Origin: Candidatus Latescibacterota bacterium
GTDB lineage: Bacteria > Latescibacterota > UBA2968 > UBA8231
Direction of reading: 5' to 3'
Assembly: GCA_003529325.1 (NCBI GenBank)
Contig: DPVW01000017.1
Span: forward strand, 1 to 7,801
Length of the DNA stretch: 7,801 bases
The position numbers and the translations under genes were made by a program. Below the pieces are notes generated by a model. It did no database searches, had not been told where the DNA came from, and saw nothing but the letters and a program-made list of their open reading frames with translations. The number at the start of each line of letters is the position of its first letter. The first letter of the stretch is position 1. This document shows positions 1-6,578 of the stretch, piece after piece.

Positions 1-71
1 TTAGGGGCTGCCTTCTTAGGTGCTGCTTTCTTCTTGTCTGCCTTCTTAGGGGCGGCCTTGGGCTTCGCCAT
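1..71 (-). CDS. N-terminus of a Lys/Ala/Pro-rich basic protein (partial, histone H1/HU-tail-like)
   Basis: Read on the - strand from an ATG at 71, the first 23 codons give a very basic peptide starting MAKPKAAPKKADKKK and then AAPKKAAP, followed by AA of a Lys or Asn codon, so the frame is still open at the window edge. An excellent Shine-Dalgarno (AAAGGAGA, GGAG at 82-79) sits 7 bases before the ATG, which makes this a real start despite its short visible length. KAAPKKA occurs twice with a 10-residue period, and the DNA shows the same 30-base period (8-20 and 38-50). Such tails are known on bacterial histone H1-like proteins, on some HU-family nucleoid proteins and as extensions of ribosomal proteins. 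The folded domain lies outside the window, so the product cannot be named. A GATAAT at 118-113 could be a -10 box, but there is no good -35. It is divergent from proC. Confidence 0.72.
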   Translation of the reverse strand, partial: MAKPKAAPKKADKKKAAPKKAAP

Positions 72-400
72 CTGCTTTCTCCTTTGTGCGCGATTTGCAT
101 CAGTCAAGAATCATTATCTCGACTGGCGTTGTATGGTTCTCTTCTCCCCAGAATTTGAAGCTACAACGCTCGACGGTCGCGCTCTTCAACTAGGACTGCG
201 TAACCGTCTAGTTACAATCTCCCTCCCTCTCTTGAAACAGGCGCGTAAGTCGTTAAGATGTGTAAAAGATAGCACGCGGTTTTTCGATTCGTCAAGCAGA
301 AACTCGGCCTGTACATAGAGGAACGTGACTTCGCCGCACGCACAATCGAGGTAACATGCCACCGTGTGTGAATACATGATTGTGAGACGTAAAGGTTTGA

Positions 401-429
401 TTGACACTATACGGGGAGGCCAGCATCTT
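401..429 (+). promoter_or_regulatory. Possible promoter for the proC operon
   Basis: A perfect -35 consensus TTGACA lies at 401-406. Seventeen bases later the best -10 is CATCTT at 424-429, which matches TATAAT at only three of six positions. The position is right, leaving a leader of about 45 bases before the GTG of proC. The poor -10 makes this tentative. Confidence 0.3.
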
Positions 430-466
430 CCTCGTTAGACTTCCATTCCCACAAACTTCATGTCCC

Positions 467-471
467 GGAGG
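467..471 (+). promoter_or_regulatory. Ribosome binding site of proC
   Basis: GGAGG lies 8 bases before the GTG at 480. It fixes this GTG as the start, placing the dinucleotide-binding motif at residues 14-19, close to the N-terminus as expected for ProC. Confidence 0.75.
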
Positions 472-479
472 TACGGCTC

Positions 480-1295
480 GTGACGGCACCCGCGTCAGAA
501 AGCGCCGTCGCCGTCGTTGGCGCCGGCAACATGGGCGGCTGTCTGCTCACCGGTTTGCTTGCCGCCGGTGTTTCGGGCACACGGCTCCATGCCATCGATC
601 TACGCGAAGAACTGCTCACGCCGTTGTCGCAGAAGGGCGTGACGACGTCTACCGAATTGTACGCCGTGCAGGCCGCTGATCTCGTCGTCGTTGCACTCAA
701 GCCGCAGGTTGCGCCCGCAGTCCTGCCCGCTCTTGCCGCCCAGCTGACGCCGGGGCAGATTGTGGTCTCCGTTATGGCGGGGATGCCGACGGCGACACTG
801 GAAGTGCATCTGCCTGAGGGCCAGGCGGTGGTGCGAGTCATGCCGCAGACGCTTGTGCAACTCGGCGTCGGTGCCACCGCCGTGTGTGCTGGATCGGCGG
901 CGACCGCCGAATCGATACTCGCAGTGCGTGAATTGTTTGATCAGGTGGGCATCACGGTGGAAGTCTCCGAGTCACAGATGGATGCTGTCACCGGTCTCTC
1001 TGGCAGCGGCCCGGCATACATCTACACCGTCATTGAGGCCCTGGCAGATGGTGGTGTTCGCGCCGGTCTGACACGAGAGGTGGCGCTGCAATTGGCGGCA
1101 CAGACCGTGGCCGGGGCGGGCCACATGGTGCTGGAAACCGGCATGCACCCGGCAACGCTGAGGGATCAGGTGACCTCGCCAGCCGGCACGACGATCGCCG
1201 GACTGACTTCGTTGGAAGAGGGCGGGGTGCGCCATGCCTTCATCGCTGCCGTCGATGCAGCATCGCGGCGGTCGCGGGAGTTGGGTGGCCAATGA
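480..1295 (+). CDS. proC: Pyrroline-5-carboxylate reductase
   Basis: ProC reduces 1-pyrroline-5-carboxylate to L-proline with NAD(P)H in the cytoplasm, the last step of proline synthesis. The 271-residue product has the usual length. The Rossmann motif GAGNMG is at 14-19 after a hydrophobic strand, followed by VVALKPQ at 70-76. The C-terminal dimerisation and active-site helices carry the family signature: TGLSGSGPAYIY at 171-182, then EALADGGVRAGL and TSPAGTTIAGL at 232-242. The GTG start is supported by GGAGG 8 bases upstream. The normally conserved MPNTP segment reads MPQTL at 121-125, which is unusual (see findings). The stop overlaps the hisH start as ATGA, so the two are translationally coupled. 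ProB, the first enzyme of the same pathway, is encoded two genes downstream; ProA is not in the window. Family assignment is firm. Confidence 0.95.
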   Translation: MTAPASESAVAVVGAGNMGGCLLTGLLAAGVSGTRLHAIDLREELLTPLSQKGVTTSTELYAVQAADLVVVALKPQVAPAVLPALAAQLTPGQIVVSVMAGMPTATLEVHLPEGQAVVRVMPQTLVQLGVGATAVCAGSAATAESILAVRELFDQVGITVEVSESQMDAVTGLSGSGPAYIYTVIEALADGGVRAGLTREVALQLAAQTVAGAGHMVLETGMHPATLRDQVTSPAGTTIAGLTSLEEGGVRHAFIAAVDAASRRSRELGGQ

Positions 1296-1894
1296 TCGCA
1301 ATCGCCGATTACGGCATGGGAAATCTGCGCAGTGTCGAAAAGGCGTTTCAGTTCCTTGGCCACGACGCCTTTGTCACCGACGATCCGCAACGCACGCGTG
1401 ACGCATCGCACCTTGTGTTGCCGGGGGATGCCGCATTCGGTGATGCCATGCGCAAGCTACGCGCCGCCGGTTGGGACACCGCCATTGCCGACCATATCGC
1501 CACGGGACGCCCCTTTCTAGGCATCTGTGTGGGTCTGCAGTTGATGTTTGCCAGCAGTGAAGAGATGGGTCAGCATACCGGTCTCGATCTGTTTGCCGGT
1601 CGTTGTCGACGGTTCCCAGTGCAGGAACGTGTGCCGCAGATCGGCTGGAATCAGATCTCCATTCAACAGCCATGCGCCATTCTGGATGGTGTCGAGGAGG
1701 GCAGCTTCTTCTACTTCGTGCATTCCTATTATGTTGAGGCCGACGTGGAAAGTGAGTCAGTGGCACTCACCGACTACGGTCTTTCGTACACCTCGATCGC
1801 CGCTCGGGACAACATCTTCGGCGTCCAATTTCACCCGGAGAAGAGCCAACAGGTGGGCCTGCGCCTGTTGGCCAATTTCGCCGCCCTCAACTGA
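1292..1894 (+). CDS. hisH: Imidazole glycerol phosphate synthase, glutaminase subunit HisH
   Basis: HisH hydrolyses glutamine and channels the ammonia to HisF, making imidazole glycerol phosphate and AICAR in histidine synthesis. The 200-residue product is a class I glutamine amidotransferase of normal length. The N-terminus MIAIADYGMGNLRSV is typical. The nucleophile is Cys79 in GICVGLQ, and the rest of the triad is His181 and Glu183 in QFHPEKS. FVHSYY at 142-147 is also family-typical. The oxyanion-strand motif, usually PGVG, is PGDA at 44-47 (see findings). The start ATG overlaps the proC stop by four bases; the Shine-Dalgarno is weak (GGGAG about 11 bases upstream), consistent with coupling. 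Its partner hisF follows after 22 bases. No hisA lies between them, unlike many histidine operons. This is a genuine HisH rather than another amidotransferase, given its length, motifs and neighbour. Confidence 0.95.
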   Translation: MIAIADYGMGNLRSVEKAFQFLGHDAFVTDDPQRTRDASHLVLPGDAAFGDAMRKLRAAGWDTAIADHIATGRPFLGICVGLQLMFASSEEMGQHTGLDLFAGRCRRFPVQERVPQIGWNQISIQQPCAILDGVEEGSFFYFVHSYYVEADVESESVALTDYGLSYTSIAARDNIFGVQFHPEKSQQVGLRLLANFAALN

Positions 1895-1916
1895 CAGGTA
1901 GACGGCTGTTCGCCTC

Positions 1917-2699
1917 ATGTTAGCCAAGCGCATCATTCCCTGTCTCGACGTCAAGAATGGGCGCAATGTTCGAGGCGTGAAGTTTTCCGCCGACATCGAT
2001 GCCGGTGATCCGGTCGAACTGGCAACCCGCTACGACGCCGAGGGTGCCGACGAACTCGTGTTCTACGACATCACCGCTTCCTCCGATGGTCGCGACATCG
2101 TCATGGATCTCGTGCAGCAGGTGTCGGAACGCATCTTTATTCCGTTGTGCGTAGGGGGTGGGATTCGCAGCTACGACGACGTACGGGCCATTCTCAAGGG
2201 TGGCGCAGACAAGGTTTCACTCAACTCGGCACCAGTGCACACGCCAGAGATCATCACCCAGGCGGCCGAGAGTTTTGGCAGCCAGTGCATCGTCTGCGCC
2301 ATCGATGCGTTGCGACGCCCCGATGATGGCAGCGGCAAGCCAAGTTGGGAGATCTATATCAATGGTGGCCGCAAGGCGACGGGCCTCGACGCGCTGGAAT
2401 GGGTTGATGAGCTCGTCGACCGAGGGGCCGGTGAGCTAGTGCTCAACAGCATCGACGCAGACGGCACGCGTGATGGGTACGATCTGGAACTCAACCGCGC
2501 CGTTGCCGAACGGGTCGATGTGCCTCTTGTCGCCTCCGGAGGCGCAGGCACGACGGAGCACATCTATCAAGTGCTGACCGAGGGCCGGGCGAGTGCGGCA
2601 TTGGCAGCGTCGATTTTTCACTTCCAGGTCTACTCGATCCCGGAGGTGAAGACCTATCTGTCCGACCGCGGTGTCACAGTACGACACCACGCGGCCTGA
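1917..2699 (+). CDS. hisF: Imidazole glycerol phosphate synthase, cyclase subunit HisF
   Basis: HisF is the (beta/alpha)8-barrel cyclase that uses ammonia from HisH to convert PRFAR into imidazole glycerol phosphate and AICAR. At 260 residues it is full length. The two catalytic aspartates are present: Asp11 in [10 protein letters not shown] and Asp130 in VCAIDALR. Phosphate-binding glycine loops are seen at 79-83 (VGGGI) and 206-212 (ASGGAGT). The ammonia-gate residues known from the Thermotoga maritima enzyme are all found: Arg5, Glu46, Lys99 and the Glu of GAGEL (Glu173 here). The loop-1 lysine that follows VV in both the Thermotoga and E. coli proteins is Arg19 here (see findings). The start MLAKRIIP is the family-standard N-terminus, although no clear Shine-Dalgarno precedes it. 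Translation may depend on coupling to hisH, 22 bases upstream. Paralogous HisF-like proteins of sugar amidination pathways are a less likely alternative, because the catalytic and gate residues are intact. Confidence 0.95.
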   Translation: MLAKRIIPCLDVKNGRNVRGVKFSADIDAGDPVELATRYDAEGADELVFYDITASSDGRDIVMDLVQQVSERIFIPLCVGGGIRSYDDVRAILKGGADKVSLNSAPVHTPEIITQAAESFGSQCIVCAIDALRRPDDGSGKPSWEIYINGGRKATGLDALEWVDELVDRGAGELVLNSIDADGTRDGYDLELNRAVAERVDVPLVASGGAGTTEHIYQVLTEGRASAALAASIFHFQVYSIPEVKTYLSDRGVTVRHHAA

Positions 2700-2762
2700 C
2701 GGGCTCGCTTTCGGCGGGTCATCTTGACTTCTCGGCAACAGGCCACTACTCGGACCGAGCGA

Positions 2763-3866
2763 ATGGCGCGGGTGCAACGCATCGTCGTCAAGATCGGCTC
2801 GTCGAGTGTTGCCGGCGACGACACCCCCCTGCACATGCCGACGATTCGTCGTCTTGTCAAAGAGATCTGTCAATTGCGGGACGCCGGCGTCGAAGTCGCT
2901 CTCGTCTCCTCCGGCGCCGTCGCTGCGGGCATGGGACGCCTCGGTCTGACGGAGCGCCCTCGAGTGGTGGCGGAATTGCAGGCCGCCGCCGCCGTGGGGC
3001 AGAATCTTCTCGTCCATACTTACGAGAGTCTCTTCGCCCGGCGGGGGGTAGCGGTAGGCCAGGTACTGCTGACGGCGGGGGATATCCTCGACGACCGGCA
3101 GCGTTATGTGAATGTGCGCAACACCTTCCGGCAGTTGTTCCGCTACGGTGCCGTGCCGGTGATCAACGAGAACGACTCGGTAGGTGTGGTCGAACTCAAA
3201 CGGCAGCTCGGCGACAACGATATGCTCGCTGCCTATGTCGCCAATCTGGTGCAGGCACAACTGCTCGTCATCCTGTCCGATGTCGAGGGTTTGTATAGGA
3301 GGTATAGCAGAGGTCGTGGCGAAGAGCTGATCACTGAGGCCAGCGGCGATGACGACATGAGTGGGGTCATCGGCCGAAGCGCGAGCCGATTGGGTCAGGG
3401 TGGCATGGCGACCAAGATTGGTGCCGCACAGTTGTTGATGGCGTGTGGCGAGATGACCGTCATCGCCCACGCACGCAAGCATCGCCTTGCTGACATCGTC
3501 GCCGGCGCCAACGTTGGCACCCTGTTTCTACCACGCGGGCGACGCCTGGGAAGTCGCAAACGTTGGATCGGCTATGCTTCCCCCACGCAAGGGGCCATCA
3601 CCGTCGATGACGGCGCCGTCGCAGCGATCACCGAACAGGGACGATCTCTGCTGCCGGCGGGAGTCACCGCCTGCGAGGGGGTTTTCGCCACGGGGGATGT
3701 GGTGCGCATCGAAGATCTTCGTCGTCGTGAAGTCGGTCGCGGTATCTGCCGTTACGCGGTTGCGGAATTGGCGCAGATTCTAGGACGAAGTTCTCCACAA
3801 GTCCGCAGCATTCTCAATCGTCCAGCGATGGAAGTCGTGCATCGCAATGACCTGGTCTTGACATGA
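2763..3866 (+). CDS. proB: Glutamate 5-kinase
   Basis: ProB phosphorylates glutamate to glutamyl-5-phosphate with ATP, the committed and usually proline-inhibited step of proline synthesis. From the ATG at 2763 the product is 367 residues, the same length as E. coli ProB. The amino-acid-kinase domain shows VVKIGSSSV at 8-16, VSSGAVAAGM at 48-57, VINENDSV at 133-140, LGDNDMLAA at 149-157, ILSDVEGLY at 170-178 and GGMATKI at 213-219. A C-terminal PUA domain runs from about 277 (GAITVDDGA) through SLLPAGVTACEGVFATGDVV to the end. An in-frame TTG at 2724 would add 13 residues; neither start has a good Shine-Dalgarno. I chose ATG because ProB proteins normally begin a few residues before the RIVVKIG strand. 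The gap from hisF is 63 bases with that start, and the stop overlaps the next gene as ATGA. A small patch of AGG/AGA codons at 3297-3311 encodes a variable segment after GLY. Confidence 0.94.
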   Translation: MARVQRIVVKIGSSSVAGDDTPLHMPTIRRLVKEICQLRDAGVEVALVSSGAVAAGMGRLGLTERPRVVAELQAAAAVGQNLLVHTYESLFARRGVAVGQVLLTAGDILDDRQRYVNVRNTFRQLFRYGAVPVINENDSVGVVELKRQLGDNDMLAAYVANLVQAQLLVILSDVEGLYRRYSRGRGEELITEASGDDDMSGVIGRSASRLGQGGMATKIGAAQLLMACGEMTVIAHARKHRLADIVAGANVGTLFLPRGRRLGSRKRWIGYASPTQGAITVDDGAVAAITEQGRSLLPAGVTACEGVFATGDVVRIEDLRRREVGRGICRYAVAELAQILGRSSPQVRSILNRPAMEVVHRNDLVLT

Positions 3867-4216
3867 ATCGTGCAAGTATGACAGGTGGTCGCGGCACGAC
3901 ACCACTGGCTGATCGAGGCCCGCGGGGCAGAGTGTGGAAGGGCGTGGCGGTGCTCGGGGTGCTGGCGGTCTGGGCCTATGTATTGCTTGCCGGTGACAGC
4001 GGTTGGTTGAATCTGCGTCGTGAGCGCCAACAGCTTGAAGGGTTGCAGTCGGAGGTAGCGCGTCTGCAGGCGCAGAACGACAGTCTACGTCTCGTATTGG
4101 AGCGTATGGCGAACGATCCCGATTTCCTCGAGAAGGTAGCGCGGGAAAAGCTTGGCATGATTCGCTCTGGGGAGCACCTTTACCGAATCCGCGGGTCCGC
4201 GCCGCAAGGGGAGTGA
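3863..4216 (+). CDS. FtsB/DivIC-family septum formation initiator protein
   Basis: Proteins of this family are small bitopic membrane proteins that join FtsL and FtsQ/DivIB in the divisome and help activate septal wall synthesis. The 117-residue product shows the full pattern: a short basic cytoplasmic N-terminus, one membrane helix at about 25-43 (WKGVAVLGVLAVWAYVLLA), a periplasmic or extracellular coiled coil at about 50-83 (RRERQQLEGLQSEVARLQAQ), and the family-typical DPDFLEKVAREKLG at 85-98 followed by IRSGEHLYRI. The ATG at 3863 overlaps the proB stop; Met6 at 3878 is an alternative start, and neither has a clear Shine-Dalgarno. recO begins 3 bases after its stop. It could be called FtsB or DivIC depending on lineage, so no symbol is given. 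Placement between proB and recO probably reflects shared transcription rather than function. Confidence 0.88.
   Translation: MNRASMTGGRGTTPLADRGPRGRVWKGVAVLGVLAVWAYVLLAGDSGWLNLRRERQQLEGLQSEVARLQAQNDSLRLVLERMANDPDFLEKVAREKLGMIRSGEHLYRIRGSAPQGE
4208..4213 (+). promoter_or_regulatory. Ribosome binding site of recO
   Basis: A purine-rich AGGGGAG-like sequence, formed by the last codons of the preceding gene, lies about 6 bases before the ATG at 4220. It supports that start and tight coupling to the division gene. Confidence 0.6.
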
Positions 4217-4219
4217 GAG

Positions 4220-5029
4220 ATGGCTCGGACCCTGGTCAAGACCGACGCCATTGTGCTGCGCACGATGCGGATGGGGGAGACGAGCAAACTCGCTACGCTG
4301 TTCACCGAGCATCATGGGAAGCTGAAGGTCACTGCCAAGGGCGCGCGTCGCCCGAAGAGCAAGTTTGCCGGTAGTCTCGAAGTGAGTTGGCAGGTGCACA
4401 TCGCCTGCCCCGTTCGTGATGATCGCGATCTGCACAATCTCACCGAAGCCGAGACCGTGCGGGCGAGGCCGCGGTTGCTCGCCGATCTCACGCGTCTTTC
4501 GTATGCGGCGGCTGCTTGCGAGATCGTCGATAGACTCAGTCTTGATCACGAACCCAACCGTCGGCTTTATCTGTGCCTGACAGGTGTGCTGGGTGGGATC
4601 GAAGAGGTCGCATCCGAGCAACTGGAAGCGCTCTTCTGGTACTTTCAACTGCGCGTGGCAGAGGCCCTTGGATATCGGCCGGAGCTGGCGAATTGCGCCA
4701 ACTGTGGCACCCTCCTGCCAGCCGAAGCTGCCTGGTTCAGCCCCGGGTTGGGTGGTGGCGTCTGTCGGGATTGTGGCCGGCAGGACGCCGCCGAACAGGA
4801 TGGACAAGGGGCACCCGATTACCTGCGAGCGCGGAAGATCAGCGCCGACAGTCTGCGACTGCTCGTCCTGCTGCAAGGGTTGCGGACCTACTCGCGCGAG
4901 GCGATCCCGGTGGCACCACCACTGCTACGGGATGAGGTGCGAGCCCTGTTACGCAGCTTCCTGGAGTACCATGGTGGTACCAATGGTCGCCTGCGCTCAC
5001 TGGAATTTTTAGACGCCGTGACGCACTGA
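4220..5029 (+). CDS. recO: DNA repair protein RecO
   Basis: RecO works with RecR (and RecF) to load RecA on SSB-coated single-stranded DNA and can anneal complementary strands. The 269-residue product has the usual length. The N-terminal OB-fold begins TLVKTDAIVLRTMRMGETSK and continues through ATLFTEHHGKLKVTAKGARR (25-44), a typical RecO opening with a basic DNA-binding face. The helical C-terminal part carries a four-cysteine zinc site: Cys159 and Cys162 in CANCG, Cys182 and Cys185 in CRDCG. The start is supported by a good Shine-Dalgarno and by the family N-terminus. It sits 3 bases behind the FtsB/DivIC-like gene and 64 bases before glyQS. A recO next to a glycyl-tRNA synthetase gene is also known from Firmicutes (era-recO-glyQ-glyS in Bacillus-like genomes), there with the two-subunit enzyme. 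Confidence 0.93.
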   Translation: MARTLVKTDAIVLRTMRMGETSKLATLFTEHHGKLKVTAKGARRPKSKFAGSLEVSWQVHIACPVRDDRDLHNLTEAETVRARPRLLADLTRLSYAAAACEIVDRLSLDHEPNRRLYLCLTGVLGGIEEVASEQLEALFWYFQLRVAEALGYRPELANCANCGTLLPAEAAWFSPGLGGGVCRDCGRQDAAEQDGQGAPDYLRARKISADSLRLLVLLQGLRTYSREAIPVAPPLLRDEVRALLRSFLEYHGGTNGRLRSLEFLDAVTH

Positions 5030-5093
5030 TGCTTGCTCAGTTGAGAGCACGAAGTGCAGTCTGGCGGTTCACGACACACAAGGAAAGCTGACG

Positions 5094-6476
5094 ATGTCCG
5101 ATACCATGGAAAAGCTCGTCTCCCTGTGCAAACGCAAGGGCTTCATCTTTCAGAGCTCCGAGATCTACGGTGGCCTCAATGGATGCTGGGATTACGGTCC
5201 ACTCGGTGTGGAGTTGTTGCGCAACGTCAAAGAGGCCTGGTGGAAGGCAATGACCTACCGTGAAGACGTGGAGGGCATCGACGCCAGCATTCTCATGCAC
5301 CCCCGCGTCTGGGAGGCATCGGGCCATGTAGAGGGATTCAACGATCCCATGGTTGAGGACGTCAAGACGAACGAGCGCTTTCGCCTCGATCACATGTTGG
5401 AAGAGGCCGGTGTCGACTGCAGTGCGCTGGATTTTGCCGCCATGGCGGCGAAGCTGACCGAACTCGGTCTGCGGAGTCCGAAGGGCAACGAGCTGTCGGA
5501 ACCGCGCCAGTTCAACATGATGTTCAAGACCCACGTAGGTCCCGTAGAGGACTCGGCGAGTGTTGTTTATCTGCGACCCGAGACGGCGCAGGGCATCTTT
5601 GTCAACTTTCTGAACGTGCAGCAGGCAATGCGCAAGAAACTGCCATTTGGCATCGCCCAGATCGGCAAGTCTTTTCGCAACGAGATCACGACCAAGAACT
5701 TCCTGTTCCGTACCCGTGAATTCGAGCAGATGGAAATGCAGTACTTCGTCAGACCGGGGGAGGAGGAGAAGTGGTTCGACTACTGGAAGACGGAGCGCAG
5801 GGACTGGTTTACCAAGGCTCTCGGTATTCCTGAGAAACGTCTGCGCTGGCATGAGCACGGTAGTGGCGAATTGGCGCATTACGCCAGACAGGCCTTCGAT
5901 GTGCACTACGAGTTTCCCTTTGGCTGGGATGAGGTCGAGGGCATCCACAACCGAGGCCAATTCGATCTGGGCCAGCACGAGAAATTTTCCGGCAAGCAGA
6001 TGAAGTATTTTGACGAGGAAGCGCGGGAGAAGGTCTTGCCCGGAGTTGTGGAAACCGCGATCGGCGCCAGTCGGGCGTCGATGATGGTGCTCGCCAATGC
6101 CTATGCCGAAGAGGAGATCAAGGAGGGAGATGTACGCACCGTAATGCATTTTCATCCGCGGATCGCCCCGCTGAAGGTCGCGATCCTGCCCTTGGTCAAG
6201 CGCGACGGAATGCCGGATGTCGCCCGCAGCATCGAGGCGGATCTGAGGCCCCATCTGCGCGTGTTCTACGATGAGGGTGGCGCCATCGGCAGGCGCTACC
6301 GACGGATGGACGAGGTGGGCACCCCGTTCTGTCTCACCGTCGATTCAGAGACTCTAGAGGATCAGACCGTCACCATCCGCGAGCGGGATACCATGGCTCA
6401 GGAGCGGGTGAAGATCTCCGATCTGCTCGGAGAAATCACCAACAGGATGGACGCCTGGAAGCACCCTGATAGCTGA
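5094..6476 (+). CDS. glyQS: Glycyl-tRNA synthetase, single-chain dimeric type
   Basis: This class II synthetase charges tRNA-Gly with glycine in the cytoplasm. The 460-residue product is the alpha2 type, not the alpha2beta2 type of E. coli. The N-terminus SLCKRKGFIFQSSEIYGGLN and CWDYGPLGVE at 31-40 are diagnostic. The catalytic core shows RPETAQGIF at 161-169 and motif 2, FRNEITT...FRTREFEQMEMQYF, at 194-218. The glycine-enzyme segment HEHGSGELAHYARQAFDVHY spans 253-272, followed by EFPFGWDEVEGIHNRGQFDL. Motif 3 reads ETAIGASR at 320-327, keeping the Arg but with Ser where Asp is usual (see findings). The anticodon-binding domain runs from about 354 (HPRIAPLKVAILPL) to 450 and includes IGRRYRRMDEVGTPFCLTVD. 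AAGGAAA about 7 bases before the ATG supports this start; Met5 is an alternative. Downstream there is no strong intrinsic terminator before the next promoter. Confidence 0.95.
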   Translation: MSDTMEKLVSLCKRKGFIFQSSEIYGGLNGCWDYGPLGVELLRNVKEAWWKAMTYREDVEGIDASILMHPRVWEASGHVEGFNDPMVEDVKTNERFRLDHMLEEAGVDCSALDFAAMAAKLTELGLRSPKGNELSEPRQFNMMFKTHVGPVEDSASVVYLRPETAQGIFVNFLNVQQAMRKKLPFGIAQIGKSFRNEITTKNFLFRTREFEQMEMQYFVRPGEEEKWFDYWKTERRDWFTKALGIPEKRLRWHEHGSGELAHYARQAFDVHYEFPFGWDEVEGIHNRGQFDLGQHEKFSGKQMKYFDEEAREKVLPGVVETAIGASRASMMVLANAYAEEEIKEGDVRTVMHFHPRIAPLKVAILPLVKRDGMPDVARSIEADLRPHLRVFYDEGGAIGRRYRRMDEVGTPFCLTVDSETLEDQTVTIRERDTMAQERVKISDLLGEITNRMDAWKHPDS

Positions 6477-6506
6477 TCACCTGAATGCCCTTTGGTGTGA
6501 GTAGAT

Positions 6507-6534
6507 CTTCCGGCGGTTGCCCCCCATCCGGAAG
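6507..6534 (+). repeat. Inverted repeat next to the -35 box
   Basis: CTTCCGG at 6507-6513 is matched by CCGGAAG at 6528-6534, a perfect 7-base stem around a 14-base loop. It lies 31 bases after the glyQS stop and ends directly at the -35 hexamer TTGACC. No T-run follows, so it is a poor intrinsic terminator. It could be an operator for the promoter or an RNA hairpin at the 3' end of the glyQS transcript. Chance is also possible. Confidence 0.35.
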
Positions 6535-6562
6535 TTGACCTATATATGGTATACGGTATATT
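6535..6562 (+). promoter_or_regulatory. Sigma70-like promoter for tRNA-Leu and tig
   Basis: TTGACC at 6535-6540 and TATATT at 6557-6562 each match the consensus at five of six positions, separated by 16 bases in an AT-rich patch that stands out from the surrounding sequence. Transcription would begin near 6569, about 88 bases before the tRNA. It is the best promoter-like sequence in the window. Confidence 0.65.
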
Positions 6563-6578
6563 CTGCTCGGTTGCATGC

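Larger units (their letters stand above)
72..479. other. Divergent intergenic region without a convincing gene
   Basis: These 408 bases separate two divergent starts, so promoters for both directions should lie here. Open frames in it lack Shine-Dalgarno sequences and resemble no family I know. It looks more AT-rich than the genes. One imperfect inverted repeat is visible: AACTAGGAC at 188-196 against GTCTAGTT at 206-213, with one bulged base and a 9-base loop. It could be an operator or a leader hairpin, but there is no direct support. A TTGACA at 401 is listed separately. Confidence 0.6.

Noticed and set aside
34..489. Short open frames on both strands in the left intergenic region
   Set aside because: None has a convincing ribosome binding site or known motif. 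The + frame from 34 overlaps the antisense start of the KAP-rich gene, and the - frame from 407 begins with GTG behind a pyrimidine-rich stretch.
2724..2752. TTGACT in the hisF-proB gap as a -35 box
   Set aside because: There is no acceptable -10 hexamer at 16-18 bases, and the genes fit a single operon.
2436..3482. A 348-codon open frame on the - strand, antisense to hisF and proB
   Set aside because: It spans two clearly coding genes on the other strand, and its product is rich in His, Gln and Arg as expected from reverse reading of GC-rich codons.
4085..4876. A 263-codon open frame on the - strand across the division gene and recO
   Set aside because: The + strand frames have clear family motifs, while the antisense product has none.
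5037..6254. A 405-codon open frame on the - strand, antisense to glyQS
   Set aside because: It is a codon-bias shadow of a well-conserved synthetase gene. The translation has no family resemblance and no Shine-Dalgarno is apparent.
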